A stretch of 47,629 nucleotides of DNA from VRUE01 sp033856275 (GCA_033856275.1 JAWVFJ010000025.1:1-47629), one strand, 5' to 3'; shown: positions 17,178-26,705, counted from the first letter of the stretch. Made by a program: numbers and translations. Notes: generated from the letters alone by a model not told the origin.

Positions 17178-20015
17178 CTACCCCTTGCGCTTTTGCCTGG
17201 CAGCCTGGCGCTTTGCCTTCTGCTTCTTGGCCTTGTCACAACCAGTCGCCTTCACGACGGGGTTGAACTCGTGCAGCTTGCCGTTGTGGCCGGTGAAGGA
17301 GGCGATCGCCTTGTGGGTGTTCGCGCAGAGGTCGGTGGAGTTTTCGAACAGGCCCTTCCTGCCGCCCATCAGGCTGACCACGACTCGTTTCACCGGTGCG
17401 TCGGGGGTCGCTTCGAAGGTGTTCCTGAGCCGTCCTTTGACCGAGTCGACTCTGCCGACCAAGACGACGTCGATCTCGCCGTTGTGAAGCGAGGCGACCA
17501 CGTCTGGCAGCTGGTGTTCAGAGGAGCGCAGGAAGACCGGGCCGACCAACGGCTCGTCGAGGATCGGGGTTTCGGCAACGGCTTTGCCGTAGATCGATCC
17601 GGCCGGGCACTTTTCCCCCGGATGGGTCCCCTGCTTGAAGACGACCCTGGTGCAGATCGTGTTGAAGTGGGCGTTGGCGATGAACTCCGACCTCGGCAGA
17701 GTCACCTGGGCCCTCCTGATCCCCGCTTCGCCGATCCCGTTCATGTTGAGCACGGCGTTCAGCGCCGGGTAGTCGCCTCGCTTCGTCCCTCCGTTCAACT
17801 TCAAGGCGAGCCTCGGCTTGAAGGGAAGGGCGGCGCAGTCGGCGGCTTGGAAGGGGGTGGAGACCGTCACGGGGCGGTCGTCTGCTTCGGAGACGAAGTC
17901 AAGGCCAGAGCCCAGCAGGGTGCTTGCCGTCGAGGTGCGTTTGCAGCTACTTGGGTTCAAGACGAATTCGGGCCGGTCGGTATAGGCCCTGATGTCGCGG
18001 GCGTGAACCGGCACGCCCTTGATGATGTGGGGGATCGGGTCCGATCCCGTTGCATCGATGAAGACTTCGCCTGTTTCGGGATCTACCTTGAAGGCTTGGC
18101 GTATGACAACGGTGCCGAGGTCGAAGGGACCGACCTTGGCGGCGGTGATCGCCACCAGGCTGATCGCGCTGCCGTGGTAGGGACCGGCGAGGTAGAGCTT
18201 GCCGGGGGCGTAGGCCAAAGCGCTGCCTACGCCTGCTCCCGCTAGAGAGTGTCCGATTTCTGAAGCTGCGGGGCAGCTTGGACCTGCCAGCTCTTCGGCT
18301 CCACCGTGGATCCCGGTCCTCGCTTTCGCCGCTGCGATCGCTGCGTCTGAACAGAAGGGAACTCCCGCCAGCTTCCCTACGACTCCCGGGGGCAGCTTGA
18401 TCGAGAAGCGGGTGAACTCCTGTTCGGAGTCGTTCCTGAAGAGGCGCACGTTGAAGGGGCTGAAGCGTCCTGCGGCGTTGTTGATCGAGCCGGCGATCAG
18501 TCCCGGCCTGAAGGGCGGCAGGCCGCCGCTTGGGCAGGCGCCTCCGTCGGGTCCGCGTTCGATCTGGAAGCTGCCGGTGATCTCGATCGCTTCTGCATCA
18601 CTGCTTGCCGAGAACGGGGTGAACCTCGCTACGGTCTTGTATTCGCCGCAGGCCGAAGGCGTCGCCAAGGGCGCTCTGGCTCCTTCGCGGAAGTGCAGCT
18701 TGAAGGAGGAGTAGGGGACCGGCGGCAGGTCGTCGAAGGTCGAGGTGATCTGGCCTGTGGCCTGGTCGAACTCGACCCTACCGGCCTGCTTGACGATGAT
18801 GCCCCGATCGGGTGCCCTGGCGACCAGATAGAGCGCCGTCAGGGTGCCGAACGGGTTCTCATACGGCGCGGCCAGGTAGACCGCGCCTTCGATTGGTTCT
18901 TCCAAGAGCGGGCTCTGGGCGATCACGCTGCCGAGCTTGGAGGCTTCCGGGCAGCCCGCACCTGCCGGGCTGTCGATCTGCTCGGCTTTGTATTGGGCTT
19001 GGGAGCAGACGCCAGCGCCTTCGGCGAAGGAGGGGTTGACGGTGAAGCCCTCGGGCAGGGTGACGACTGTCTTGCGGGGCTCGGTTTCGCTGATCGCGCC
19101 GGAGCCGAGCAGTCCTTGATTGGGCAGCTTCAGCTCGAAGTCGAGGCCCGACGGGCTCTCGGCCAGCTTGGTGGTCGGCTGGGAGGAGATCTTCGGCTGG
19201 AAGGGCACTCCGTCGCAACCGGTCAGGGGGGCGGGCTGCCCGCCGTTGTCCACGGATTGGGTGCTCTCACCGACGAACACTCCCGGGTTCAGGTTCGAGT
19301 CGATTCTCACCGTCGCCTCCAGCGGCGCATCGCAGGTTGCGGGCATGGTCAGGTAGGGCAGCCCGGGTGCATCGGAGGAGCAGCCTTCGAAGCTGGTGCC
19401 GCTTTCGAAGTGGCAGGTGCGCTCTTGGTCGTGGCCGGGATCTGAGGGCACCCCCCAGATCGTCTCGGTCACCGAGCTGATCCCGAAGGAGGTCGGGATG
19501 TCGGGGGCGGAGAAGTTGATCCCGTAGCCGTCCTCGCTGCGCAGCGAGGCGTACTGCAGCGAGTTGAATTCCAGCGCGCTGAAGCCGAACTGGGTGGCGA
19601 TGCCCGGTGGCGGCACGAGGTTGTAGACGGGGCCGCTGATCTCCCCGCCGCCGGGCAGGACCGCGCGCAGGAAGCCGACCTGGGTGCTCGGCGGGCAGTT
19701 GGGCTGGGGCCCCTCGAAGAGCTGTCGCGAGCAGCGCGTGATCGCCCGGGGGTTGCCGATGAAGCCCGGCGGCAGGTCGACCAGGACGTCGCGCAGGGCG
19801 CCGCCTTCGGTGTGGCCGCTTTCGTCGGTGTTCAGATCGAAGTGGACGGTGTAGGAGTAGGGGTGGGAGGAGGCTTCGGTGTCGACGGTGCCGTCCTTGT
19901 TCAGCGCCGTCACCTCCACCGAGCCGGGGGCGATGCCGAAGTCGGCTTGTGCGGCTGCCGGAGCTGCCAGCAAGCCGAGGACGGCGAGGAGAAGGGCTGT
20001 GTTGCGGCGGATCAC
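17178..20015 (-). CDS. Large exported repeat protein (945 residues) with basic tail
   Basis: 945 residues from the GTG at 20013-20015, preceded by GGAGG with good spacing and opening a clean signal peptide (VIRRNTALLLAVLGLLAAPA...AQA); the upstream ATG in the same frame would bury it. The body has repeated modules of about 200 residues that share a CP-x-x-S-x-x-G opening, a GAVYLAAP-type strand, a VD-x-x-TG-x-(I/V) strand and an NPSSC-type ending with paired Cys. The last 20 residues are Lys/Arg-rich (KAKKQKAKRQAARQKRKG). The start overlaps the stop of the 1190-residue gene by four bases (GTGA), so the two are translationally coupled. It is probably a cell-surface or secreted structural protein; no enzyme motif is seen. 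Confidence 0.85.
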   Translation of the reverse strand: MIRRNTALLLAVLGLLAAPAAAQADFGIAPGSVEVTALNKDGTVDTEASSHPYSYTVHFDLNTDESGHTEGGALRDVLVDLPPGFIGNPRAITRCSRQLFEGPQPNCPPSTQVGFLRAVLPGGGEISGPVYNLVPPPGIATQFGFSALEFNSLQYASLRSEDGYGINFSAPDIPTSFGISSVTETIWGVPSDPGHDQERTCHFESGTSFEGCSSDAPGLPYLTMPATCDAPLEATVRIDSNLNPGVFVGESTQSVDNGGQPAPLTGCDGVPFQPKISSQPTTKLAESPSGLDFELKLPNQGLLGSGAISETEPRKTVVTLPEGFTVNPSFAEGAGVCSQAQYKAEQIDSPAGAGCPEASKLGSVIAQSPLLEEPIEGAVYLAAPYENPFGTLTALYLVARAPDRGIIVKQAGRVEFDQATGQITSTFDDLPPVPYSSFKLHFREGARAPLATPSACGEYKTVARFTPFSASSDAEAIEITGSFQIERGPDGGACPSGGLPPFRPGLIAGSINNAAGRFSPFNVRLFRNDSEQEFTRFSIKLPPGVVGKLAGVPFCSDAAIAAAKARTGIHGGAEELAGPSCPAASEIGHSLAGAGVGSALAYAPGKLYLAGPYHGSAISLVAITAAKVGPFDLGTVVIRQAFKVDPETGEVFIDATGSDPIPHIIKGVPVHARDIRAYTDRPEFVLNPSSCKRTSTASTLLGSGLDFVSEADDRPVTVSTPFQAADCAALPFKPRLALKLNGGTKRGDYPALNAVLNMNGIGEAGIRRAQVTLPRSEFIANAHFNTICTRVVFKQGTHPGEKCPAGSIYGKAVAETPILDEPLVGPVFLRSSEHQLPDVVASLHNGEIDVVLVGRVDSVKGRLRNTFEATPDAPVKRVVVSLMGGRKGLFENSTDLCANTHKAIASFTGHNGKLHEFNPVVKATGCDKAKKQKAKRQAARQKRKG

Positions 20016-23000
20016 TTCGCACCTCCGCGGTTGTGCTTGGCGGCTCGCTTGTGGGCGTGCTTCCTGGCGTGCTTTTTCTTCTTCTTGTGCTTCTTCTTGC
20101 TCTGCTTCTGTTCGTCGACGTTGCCGGCCCCTTCGAAGCTGGAGGAGCCGGGCGTGGGGTCGTTGGGCGGGGAGAGCGCCGGCACGCATGCTTCGCCCTG
20201 GCATTCGCCCCTGCCGACTTCGGTTTCTGCCGGGATGCCGCCGCCTTCCCTTGCCACGTAGAGGTCGATCGCGTCGTCTTTGTCCTTCAGCACCAATTGA
20301 TCGCGAGTGGTGAAGAAGACGTTCCTGCCGCTCTCGTCGGCGGCGAGGAAGTTGGAGTCGATCGGTTCGTGCCCGGCTGAGATCAGCTGCGTGCAGCCCG
20401 CCTCTCGTTTGCAGCTGCCGACTCCGCTCGGCTCGTACTGGTAGACGTCTTCGACCCCGCTGTTGGTGTCTGAGGGGACGAGGGAGTCGCGGCTGTCGAA
20501 GTAGAGGCGCCCCTCGTCGGTCAGGTAGTGGGGTTGGGGCAGCGTGAGGTCGGCGGCGATCCGGGGTAGGAAGGTCAGCCCAAGAGGGGTCGCCCCGCTT
20601 GGGCTGCAGGAGGCGCAGGTGAGCTTGTCCGTGGCCGAGTCATAGAGGAAGGCCTCCGGGCAGGGAGCATTGACGTACCCGACCGCGTGATCGGTTTCGC
20701 AAGGGCCGGTGTTGTCATAGCCGCTCAGGGGCACTTGGGAGAGGAAGGTGACCCAGCGGCCGTTCGGACTGGCCTCGGCCGTGCGTTCGGAGGGCGAAGG
20801 CACCCAATCCCTGGCCAGATTGAAGCTGCCGCCACCGTTGTCGCCAACCACTAGTGTCGCCACGAAGCGAGTCGTCCCTTTCTGCCAGGCGTAGAGGTTG
20901 AATTTGCCCGCCTGAGCGGTTGCGCCCTCTTCGTTGGGCGCTTCGTCGAGCACGGCGGTGTCGACGAAGTAGAGGTGGGAGAGGTCGTCGCTTTGGCCGA
21001 CGAGGCCCCGGAAGCCGCCTTCGCCTTCGCTCAGGTCGGTGGTGGTTTCCGCTTCCAGATCATAGATGTGGCCGTTGGTGAGCAATACCTCAGCGCCGTC
21101 GGCAGAGGCGGCGAGGAATTCGCCGGAATCGGGGATCGCCACGGTGGTCTCGGCGCCTTCGCGCACGTAGAGCTGGCCCGCTTCGTCTGAGAAGAAGGCA
21201 CGCGAGCCGTCATCGGAGATCGCGTTGGCGGCGGGCGCGCCGATCGAAGCTCCTGCTTTGGTTTCGGTGTTGCCGGGCAGGACGTTGACCAGGCTCAGCC
21301 GGCCTTCGGCCCATTCGTAGAGGTTGAACTTTTTCGGGCCGCCATCTTCGGCTTCGGGGACGAACGGGGTTTCTTCGGTGAGCGCGTCGTTGGCTTTGAA
21401 GAAGATCCGCGAGAGGTCGGCCGAGGCGCCGGCGTATATGAGTTCGAAATGCCCAGATCCACTTGCAGGACGGTTGAGCGGTTCCGCCACCAGCAGAGGG
21501 CCGAGCGCCAGGGGATTCGTCGTCGGCTGGGTGTAGAGGTTGGCGTATTTGTCAGGCGCTTCGGGGCTGAGCGTGGGGTTGATCTGAAGGAGCAGGCCGC
21601 GGCTCAGATCGGTGGCGAAGGCTTCATAGCCCTGGCCCGAGCCTCTGCTCGCAAGCGCGGGACTGAGGATCGTCGTCTGCCAGCCCGCTTTGGGATCGCG
21701 GCGGGAGACGTACTCGTTTTCGCCCACGGCGCCCTCGCTGTGGGAGAAGGGCTGGCCCTGATAGGCGATCGCTTCGCCGTTCAGGGTGCTCTGCATCGGG
21801 AAAAGCTGCGCGCCGGCGCCCGGCTTGCAGATCGCGGCCGGGCAGGTGTCGCGGCCGGGTTCGGCGGGAAAGACCTGGCCGCCGTTCTTCTGCGCCGGGG
21901 AGACCAGCTCCCAGGCGCGCTGGTCGGGCAGGCCCGGTGCTTCCGGCGCGAAGGTGCGAAAGCTCTGATCGGCGCCCTGGCCTTCGCAGACTTTTTCGGG
22001 TTCTTCGCTCGAGCAGTGGCTGGTTGCGATCACCCGGTAGCGATAGGCGGTGTCGGGGGAGAGGCCGGAGATCGCCGCGGCGGCGGCCAGTGCTCCCTGG
22101 CCGATCCCGAGCTCGGCACCGCCCGACGGCGCTTCCTTTGCCCCGGCGAAGCGGTCAGTGGGTTCGTTCGCCTGGTATTCGGCTTCACTCAGGTACTGGA
22201 AGGCGTAGCGGGTCTGCGATCCCTTCGGGTCGATCTCGGCGCGCAGCTGCGCACTCGTCGCGGTGACGTGGGAGACCGACTCCGCTTTGACGCCCGGTGG
22301 CAGCGCCGCCGGGCGGGAGAAGCTGTAGCCGAGCGAGCTCTGACCCGGTTCGCCTTTGCCCACTCCCGAGCCCGGCTCTCCTCCCTGGGCGCCGGCGTAG
22401 AGCACACCCGGAGGACGCGTGGGATCGATCTGGCGCAGCGGGTCGAATGCCATCGCCGAGAGGTCGCCCCTTTCCGGGCGCACTTCGAACTTGCCGGTTT
22501 CCTCGAATTCGCCCGTTTCCTCATCACAGGGGCCGAGCCGGTGGATCACCTTGACTTTGAATCCCGCTTCGGTCTTGTAGGAGAAGAAGAAGGGTTCGCC
22601 GGTGGTCGGGTTGACGGTCATCGATTCGATCCCGGCTTTGATGAATTCGAAGTGGCAAACCGGGTCGGCGGGAGGTGCTGGGTAACTGGATGGAGTTTCG
22701 GGGGCGTACTCCTCGATGTAGCCTTGCTCCCCGGCTACGTAGACGTTCCCCACCGCGTCGGTAACGGGCTTCGTCGGGTAGTGGCCTTTCGCTCCCGCCG
22801 CAACTTCGCCCGCGTAGACGTAGTGTTCGTAATCGCCTGGGCTCTGCGGCCGGAACACCATCAGCCGATGGTAGGAGCCAGCGGCGTCGAAAACGTAGAC
22901 TTCACCCTCTCCGTTGACTGCCAGTGCTCCGATAGAAACTGAGCTGCTTGGATTGTGGAGCTTGCCAGGGCTTTCTGCCACGGTCTGGCCGGCGGCAATT

Positions 23001-23584
23001 TCGCCGAAGCGGGTGATTTCTTCCCCCCCGTCGGCGCTGTACTCGACGATCTCTTTCGTTCCGGGCGGGGGTCCGCTTTCGCCGTGAAAGAGGAACACGT
23101 TCCCGGTCGTCTGGTCGACTTCGACGTCCACGTATCCTGGCGCGGCATTCACCCGCGTAGGGCATTGCGGGTGGACGACCTCCCCGTCGGGCAGTTCACC
23201 TGTGGGCCCGCAGCGTTCGTATTCGCCTCCTTCCACCCGAACCTCCCACCCCTCGACAAAGCTCAGACCCCCTTCCGGCGCTGGCTCGAACATCGCCACC
23301 CGCGTACTCACTCCGGTCTGAGTCGCCGCATAGACCGTCCCCGCCGGCACCCCGCCCGCTCCGGTGGAGTTAACCGCCATCCCGCCGACGCCGCCCAGCT
23401 GCACTTCTTCGGAGAATTTTTCTTCCTGGACGGGAGTGGCGCTGCCGGCGAAGGTGCCCACCTGCTCATAGGCAGCCGAGGCGGGGGCCGGCGCGAGCAG
23501 GCCAAGGACAAGGAGTGCTGCGGCTGCGGCGCCCAGCAGGGCTGAGGGGAAACCGCTATTCAGGTTGTGGTCCATCTGCTCCAT
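20012..23584 (-). CDS. Large exported beta-propeller/Fn3-like protein (1190 residues) with Lys/His tail
   Basis: 1190 residues with a Sec signal peptide (LLGAAAAALLVLGLLAPAPA, cleavage after ASA near residue 37). Residues ~40-400 contain NHL/propeller-like strands (GALAVNGEGEVYVFDA; PVTDAVGNVYVAGEQGY). Around 430-550 is a fibronectin-III-like module (GLSPDTAYRYRVIATSHC). The second half has repeated TolB/WD40-like strands (YAGASADLSRIFFKANDALT; SDDLSHLYFVDTAVLDEAPN; DESGRNVFFTTRDQLV). It ends in an extreme basic tail (KQSKKKHKKKKKHARKHAHK and beyond). These features suggest a surface-associated scaffold. It is the promoter-proximal gene of the cluster running down to 15595. Confidence 0.87.
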   Translation of the reverse strand: MEQMDHNLNSGFPSALLGAAAAALLVLGLLAPAPASAAYEQVGTFAGSATPVQEEKFSEEVQLGGVGGMAVNSTGAGGVPAGTVYAATQTGVSTRVAMFEPAPEGGLSFVEGWEVRVEGGEYERCGPTGELPDGEVVHPQCPTRVNAAPGYVDVEVDQTTGNVFLFHGESGPPPGTKEIVEYSADGGEEITRFGEIAAGQTVAESPGKLHNPSSSVSIGALAVNGEGEVYVFDAAGSYHRLMVFRPQSPGDYEHYVYAGEVAAGAKGHYPTKPVTDAVGNVYVAGEQGYIEEYAPETPSSYPAPPADPVCHFEFIKAGIESMTVNPTTGEPFFFSYKTEAGFKVKVIHRLGPCDEETGEFEETGKFEVRPERGDLSAMAFDPLRQIDPTRPPGVLYAGAQGGEPGSGVGKGEPGQSSLGYSFSRPAALPPGVKAESVSHVTATSAQLRAEIDPKGSQTRYAFQYLSEAEYQANEPTDRFAGAKEAPSGGAELGIGQGALAAAAAISGLSPDTAYRYRVIATSHCSSEEPEKVCEGQGADQSFRTFAPEAPGLPDQRAWELVSPAQKNGGQVFPAEPGRDTCPAAICKPGAGAQLFPMQSTLNGEAIAYQGQPFSHSEGAVGENEYVSRRDPKAGWQTTILSPALASRGSGQGYEAFATDLSRGLLLQINPTLSPEAPDKYANLYTQPTTNPLALGPLLVAEPLNRPASGSGHFELIYAGASADLSRIFFKANDALTEETPFVPEAEDGGPKKFNLYEWAEGRLSLVNVLPGNTETKAGASIGAPAANAISDDGSRAFFSDEAGQLYVREGAETTVAIPDSGEFLAASADGAEVLLTNGHIYDLEAETTTDLSEGEGGFRGLVGQSDDLSHLYFVDTAVLDEAPNEEGATAQAGKFNLYAWQKGTTRFVATLVVGDNGGGSFNLARDWVPSPSERTAEASPNGRWVTFLSQVPLSGYDNTGPCETDHAVGYVNAPCPEAFLYDSATDKLTCASCSPSGATPLGLTFLPRIAADLTLPQPHYLTDEGRLYFDSRDSLVPSDTNSGVEDVYQYEPSGVGSCKREAGCTQLISAGHEPIDSNFLAADESGRNVFFTTRDQLVLKDKDDAIDLYVAREGGGIPAETEVGRGECQGEACVPALSPPNDPTPGSSSFEGAGNVDEQKQSKKKHKKKKKHARKHAHKRAAKHNRGGAK

Positions 23585-23621
23585 CCGTGTTCCTTGTGGC
23601 CGAGGGTGCGAGTAAGACGCC

Positions 23622-23655
23622 CCTGCCTCCGGCCGGCGTGTCGGCCGCAGGCAGG
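23622..23655 (-). terminator. Hairpin downstream of the collagen-like gene
   Basis: CCTGCCT-C-CGGCCG and CGGCCG-C-AGGCAGG form a 13-pair stem with one central mismatch and a six-base loop, starting 15 bases after the stop codon at 23670 and before the 1190-residue gene. There is no T-tract, as is common in GC-rich actinobacteria. It probably ends transcription of the collagen-like gene and insulates the downstream operon. Confidence 0.6.
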
Positions 23656-23669
23656 AAAGGCTTTCTTGG

Positions 23670-24503
23670 CTACGGGGCGGTTACCGCCCAGGTCCCGAAG
23701 CCGAGATATTGGACGGGTTCGACGGTTGCTTTCCTGATGATCCGCAGGTGTGAACCGCTTGGTCCGTAGCCCTTGAAGGCGTCTGCGCCGGGTGGTTTGA
23801 AGAACCTGATCTTTATGGCTTCGGATTCTTCTTCGACCTGTGCGAAGACGCAGAGCGTGCCCGGTGTGGTGGCTTCGGGCTTCGCGTTGGCGTTTTCGAG
23901 TTCCCAGCGACAGCCGCTGTCTTCCATGCTTTTGGTCACTATGTTTTCGACTTCGAATTCACCGAGTTCCACTTGTTCGGAGGTGAAGTAGAAGGCTTTC
24001 CTCACTCCGGTCCCGAGGTTGTCGAGGCCGGCTTTTGCGAGCGGGATCGGGAAGGAGATCGGGACGATGAATGAGTCCTCGCCGCCGCCGGTAGGCATAG
24101 AGAGGCTCCATGTGCCCGTCTCGCTCTTCCCCGAGGGCAACGTCTCGGTGAAGCCGCTGAAGCCGGTCGCTCCCGCGGCACCAGGAGGTCCTTGCGCCCC
24201 GGCCGCACCTTTGTTGCCTTGCAGACCTGTCGGCCCGGTCGGCCCGGCCCCTCCCGTCGCGCCGTTGGCGCCGGCATCGCCCTTTGCCCCCGCCGCTCCG
24301 GCCGGGCCCTGCGGACCCACCGGGCCTGCCGGTCCGGTCGCGCCCTTGGGGCCTCGCGGTCCCTTCTTTGCCTTGGCTGAAGCCGTCGCCTTGCCGTTGT
24401 CGTTGCTCGAGGCGGCGTAGGCGCCGCCGAGCATTGCGAATACAAGGGCAATCACCGAGATGACTCCGGGGATGCCGAAGCGGTTGCGTAGCGTCGAGAA
24501 CAT
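23670..24503 (-). CDS. Exported collagen-like Gly-X-Y repeat protein
   Basis: 277 residues from the ATG at 24503, preceded by a GGAGAGAG ribosome-binding stretch. A hydrophobic signal/anchor (IPGVISVIALVFAMLGGAYA) is followed by an uninterrupted Gly-X-Y region of about 22 triplets (residues ~47-115; for example GPRGPKGATGPAGPVGPQG and GATGGAGPTGPTGLQG), rich in Pro, Ala and Thr. The C-terminal ~160 residues form a globular beta-rich domain (SFIVPISFPIPLAKAG; GSHLRIIRKATVEPVQYLG) with two Cys, a plausible trimerisation head. Bacterial collagen-like proteins form triple helices on the cell surface and often mediate adhesion. It is a single gene with its own promoter, dyad operators and terminator hairpin. 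Confidence 0.9.
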   Translation of the reverse strand: MFSTLRNRFGIPGVISVIALVFAMLGGAYAASSNDNGKATASAKAKKGPRGPKGATGPAGPVGPQGPAGAAGAKGDAGANGATGGAGPTGPTGLQGNKGAAGAQGPPGAAGATGFSGFTETLPSGKSETGTWSLSMPTGGGEDSFIVPISFPIPLAKAGLDNLGTGVRKAFYFTSEQVELGEFEVENIVTKSMEDSGCRWELENANAKPEATTPGTLCVFAQVEEESEAIKIRFFKPPGADAFKGYGPSGSHLRIIRKATVEPVQYLGFGTWAVTAP

Positions 24504-24600
24504 CTGGATCTCTCTCCTTGTCCCGTGAGCCCCTCTGCCCGCCGCTTCCCTTTGCGGCTTCCGCGAGGCTCGGTTATGTCCCTGTACTTCGGTCCGGGAA

Positions 24601-24676
24601 ACGCAGACATCTGCGTCTCTGGATCGTGAGGAGATTAAGACACACGGTTGTCTGATTGTCAAGACACGCGTGTCTT
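24601..24676 (-). promoter_or_regulatory. Promoter with three dyad operator-like sites upstream of the collagen-like gene
   Basis: Reading leftward, TTGACA (24657-24662) is followed at 17 bases by CTTAAT (24634-24639) or at 19 bases by TAATCT (24632-24637). A perfect 16-bp palindrome AAGACACGCGTGTCTT (24661-24676) abuts the -35. A second dyad AGACA-N6-TGTCT (24638-24653) occupies the spacer. A third, ACGCAGA-CA-TCTGCGT (24601-24616), lies just downstream of the expected start point. Such placement suits a dimeric TetR/GntR-type repressor; no regulator gene adjoins it. Confidence 0.65.
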
Positions 24677-24746
24677 ACCTGCAAAACGGGGCAAAGAGAT
24701 CCACCGAACGGCGGATCTCCGGGCTAGAGGACGCTGGAAGCTCAGG

Positions 24747-26588
24747 TCAGCGCTTGCCGCGGTGCTTTTTGACCTTCACGCACTTGATCTTGCCCCGCAC
24801 CTGCTTTTTTTGGAAGCCCTTGCGGCATGGGGGGGCCTTCTTGATCGGTGCCAGAACCGAAACGGGAGGCGGAGTGCTGGATGGCCCTGAAGAGGCCGGC
24901 GGCTGAGAGGCACCTCCACCCGCGGGCGGACACATCGCTGGGTTTTCTTCGCAGGTTTCGGCCGTTGTCGCGAAGGATTTGTCCGCGGCCGCGGTGGTGC
25001 CGGCGTTGTTGGTGGCGACGACCCGAAAGCGGTAGGTGGTGCCGGCGAGGAGGCCGGTCGCTTTGGCCGTGATCGCGGTTGCCGCGGTGCCGCTTGGAGT
25101 CACTGAGCAGACTTTCGTTTTGGCGCCTGCGAAGGCAGTGCTTTGGAATTCGGCTTCCGCCACGTAGTCGAAATGGCAGTTGGAGACTTTGCCGCCCTTG
25201 GCATTGACCGAGCCTGCCAGGGTGGCCCCGGTCAGACTGATCGCGCTGGCCGCTCCGGTCGTCGCTTCGGGTAGCGCGGCGGGGAGGGTCTGGAAGCTCT
25301 GATTTCCGTCTTCGTCTGAGCCACCGTGGCTGGCGATGACGATGCGATAGTCATAGCTCGTGTTCGGCGAGAGGCCGCTGGACACAGCCGAAATGGCGAC
25401 GCCTTCAGGGTTCCCGATCACCGCCGGGCAAGCAGCGGAATGCGCGTTGGTATAGCCGTTCGCCAGGAAGTCGGCATGGTTGGTGTACTCGAAACGGCAG
25501 GTGGTCAGCACGTGGGCTTTCGGGTTGACCGTCGCCCGCAGCGTCGCTTCGACCTGGCCCACGGGCGTCGGCGCCGCGACGGTCGCCGTCGGGGCGGGAA
25601 TCGAGCCAACCGGTTCGAAGGCCCAGAGCTGTTTGCCGCCGGGATCGCTGAGGTAAAGCTCGTGTGTGGTCGCGTTCACGGCGAGTTGCCCGGTCGCCAG
25701 TTCGACGATCGATTGCCTCACCAGCCCGGCGGCGAAATCGTCGAAGGCGGCGCCCGCTGGGTCATAGGAGATCACGTGGTACTTGGTGCCGACGAGATTG
25801 CCGACGAAGATGTCGCCGCTCGAGGTATCGACTGCGACCACGACCGGGGAGCCGCCAGTCTGCAGAGTCGAGTCATATGCGTAGCTGCCGCCAGAGGGCA
25901 CGAGTTTGACCACGCGGCCGCTGCCGGCACGATCGACCACGTAGAGATTGCCGGCCGAGTCGAAGGCGACGCTGCCAGGCCTTCCGAAGACCCCGCCAGC
26001 GCAGCCGGCGCAGGTGATCGTGTCTTCGAGGGTGCCAGTCGAGCTGAAGACCTGGACGCTGCCGGCCGTGGTGTTGGGAAAGTAGACGCGGCTGGAGGAG
26101 TCGACCGCCAGGGTCCCGGCTTCGGAGTTCTGCGGGAAGAAGGATGAGCCCAGGACGCCCGACGAGGAGAGAGTGCTCATCGTCGATTTGCCTTTCTGGC
26201 CGAAGGGCGTCGTGCCTTCCCCCTGGTAGGCGAAGATGCCGTGCGTCGCCGGGTCCACCGCCACCGAGATGAACAGATCCTGGCCGCCGGTGGTGAGGGG
26301 GGAGGCGGCGGTGGCGACGCCTTCGGAATCGAGCTGCTCCACCTGACCCGGCTGCAAGCTATTGATCAGGCTCGTGGTCAACTCCGCAACATAGATCTCT
26401 TCGCTGCTCTGATCGACGGCGACGCCGATCGGGACTTCGCCAGCCAAGGCGATCGATGGCATCGTCGAGTCGAGCTCATAGCCCGGGCCCGCGTGGGCGA
26501 CCGGGGCCTCGAGGGCCAGCGTCGCGATCATGACGAGCAACGCCGCTCCGAACAGGATGCGAGCGCGTGACAGCATTGGTCTGGACAT
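24747..26588 (-). CDS. Exported NHL-propeller/Fn3-like protein with basic tail (613 residues)
   Basis: 613 residues; ATG at 26588 follows GGAGG. Signal peptide about 1-33 (ILFGAALLVMIATLALEAPV...AHA). Residues ~45-330 contain six or so NHL-type blades (VPIGVAVDQSSEEIYVAELT; GSVAFDSAGNLYVVDRAGSG; VVAVDTSSGDIFVGNLVGT). Two Fn3-like modules follow (GLSPNTSYDYRIVIASHG; LLAGTTYRFRVVATNNAGTT), each preceded by a TCRFEY or NCHFDY motif. After a Pro/Ser linker the last ~25 residues are basic with two Cys (CRKGFQKKQVRGKIKCVKVK). The architecture mirrors the 1190-residue protein; a surface protein with unknown ligand is likely. Confidence 0.87.
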   Translation of the reverse strand: MSRPMLSRARILFGAALLVMIATLALEAPVAHAGPGYELDSTMPSIALAGEVPIGVAVDQSSEEIYVAELTTSLINSLQPGQVEQLDSEGVATAASPLTTGGQDLFISVAVDPATHGIFAYQGEGTTPFGQKGKSTMSTLSSSGVLGSSFFPQNSEAGTLAVDSSSRVYFPNTTAGSVQVFSSTGTLEDTITCAGCAGGVFGRPGSVAFDSAGNLYVVDRAGSGRVVKLVPSGGSYAYDSTLQTGGSPVVVAVDTSSGDIFVGNLVGTKYHVISYDPAGAAFDDFAAGLVRQSIVELATGQLAVNATTHELYLSDPGGKQLWAFEPVGSIPAPTATVAAPTPVGQVEATLRATVNPKAHVLTTCRFEYTNHADFLANGYTNAHSAACPAVIGNPEGVAISAVSSGLSPNTSYDYRIVIASHGGSDEDGNQSFQTLPAALPEATTGAASAISLTGATLAGSVNAKGGKVSNCHFDYVAEAEFQSTAFAGAKTKVCSVTPSGTAATAITAKATGLLAGTTYRFRVVATNNAGTTAAADKSFATTAETCEENPAMCPPAGGGASQPPASSGPSSTPPPVSVLAPIKKAPPCRKGFQKKQVRGKIKCVKVKKHRGKR

Positions 26589-26705
26589 CGACCTCCCTAC
26601 CTCCCTGCTTGCGAACCAGGTCGTTTACGTCCGGGACCAGACACCAAAGTAGCGCATTGCCAGCGATGGTCCAAGGATCCCGACTTGAAGGCTTTGTGAG
26701 CCTGC

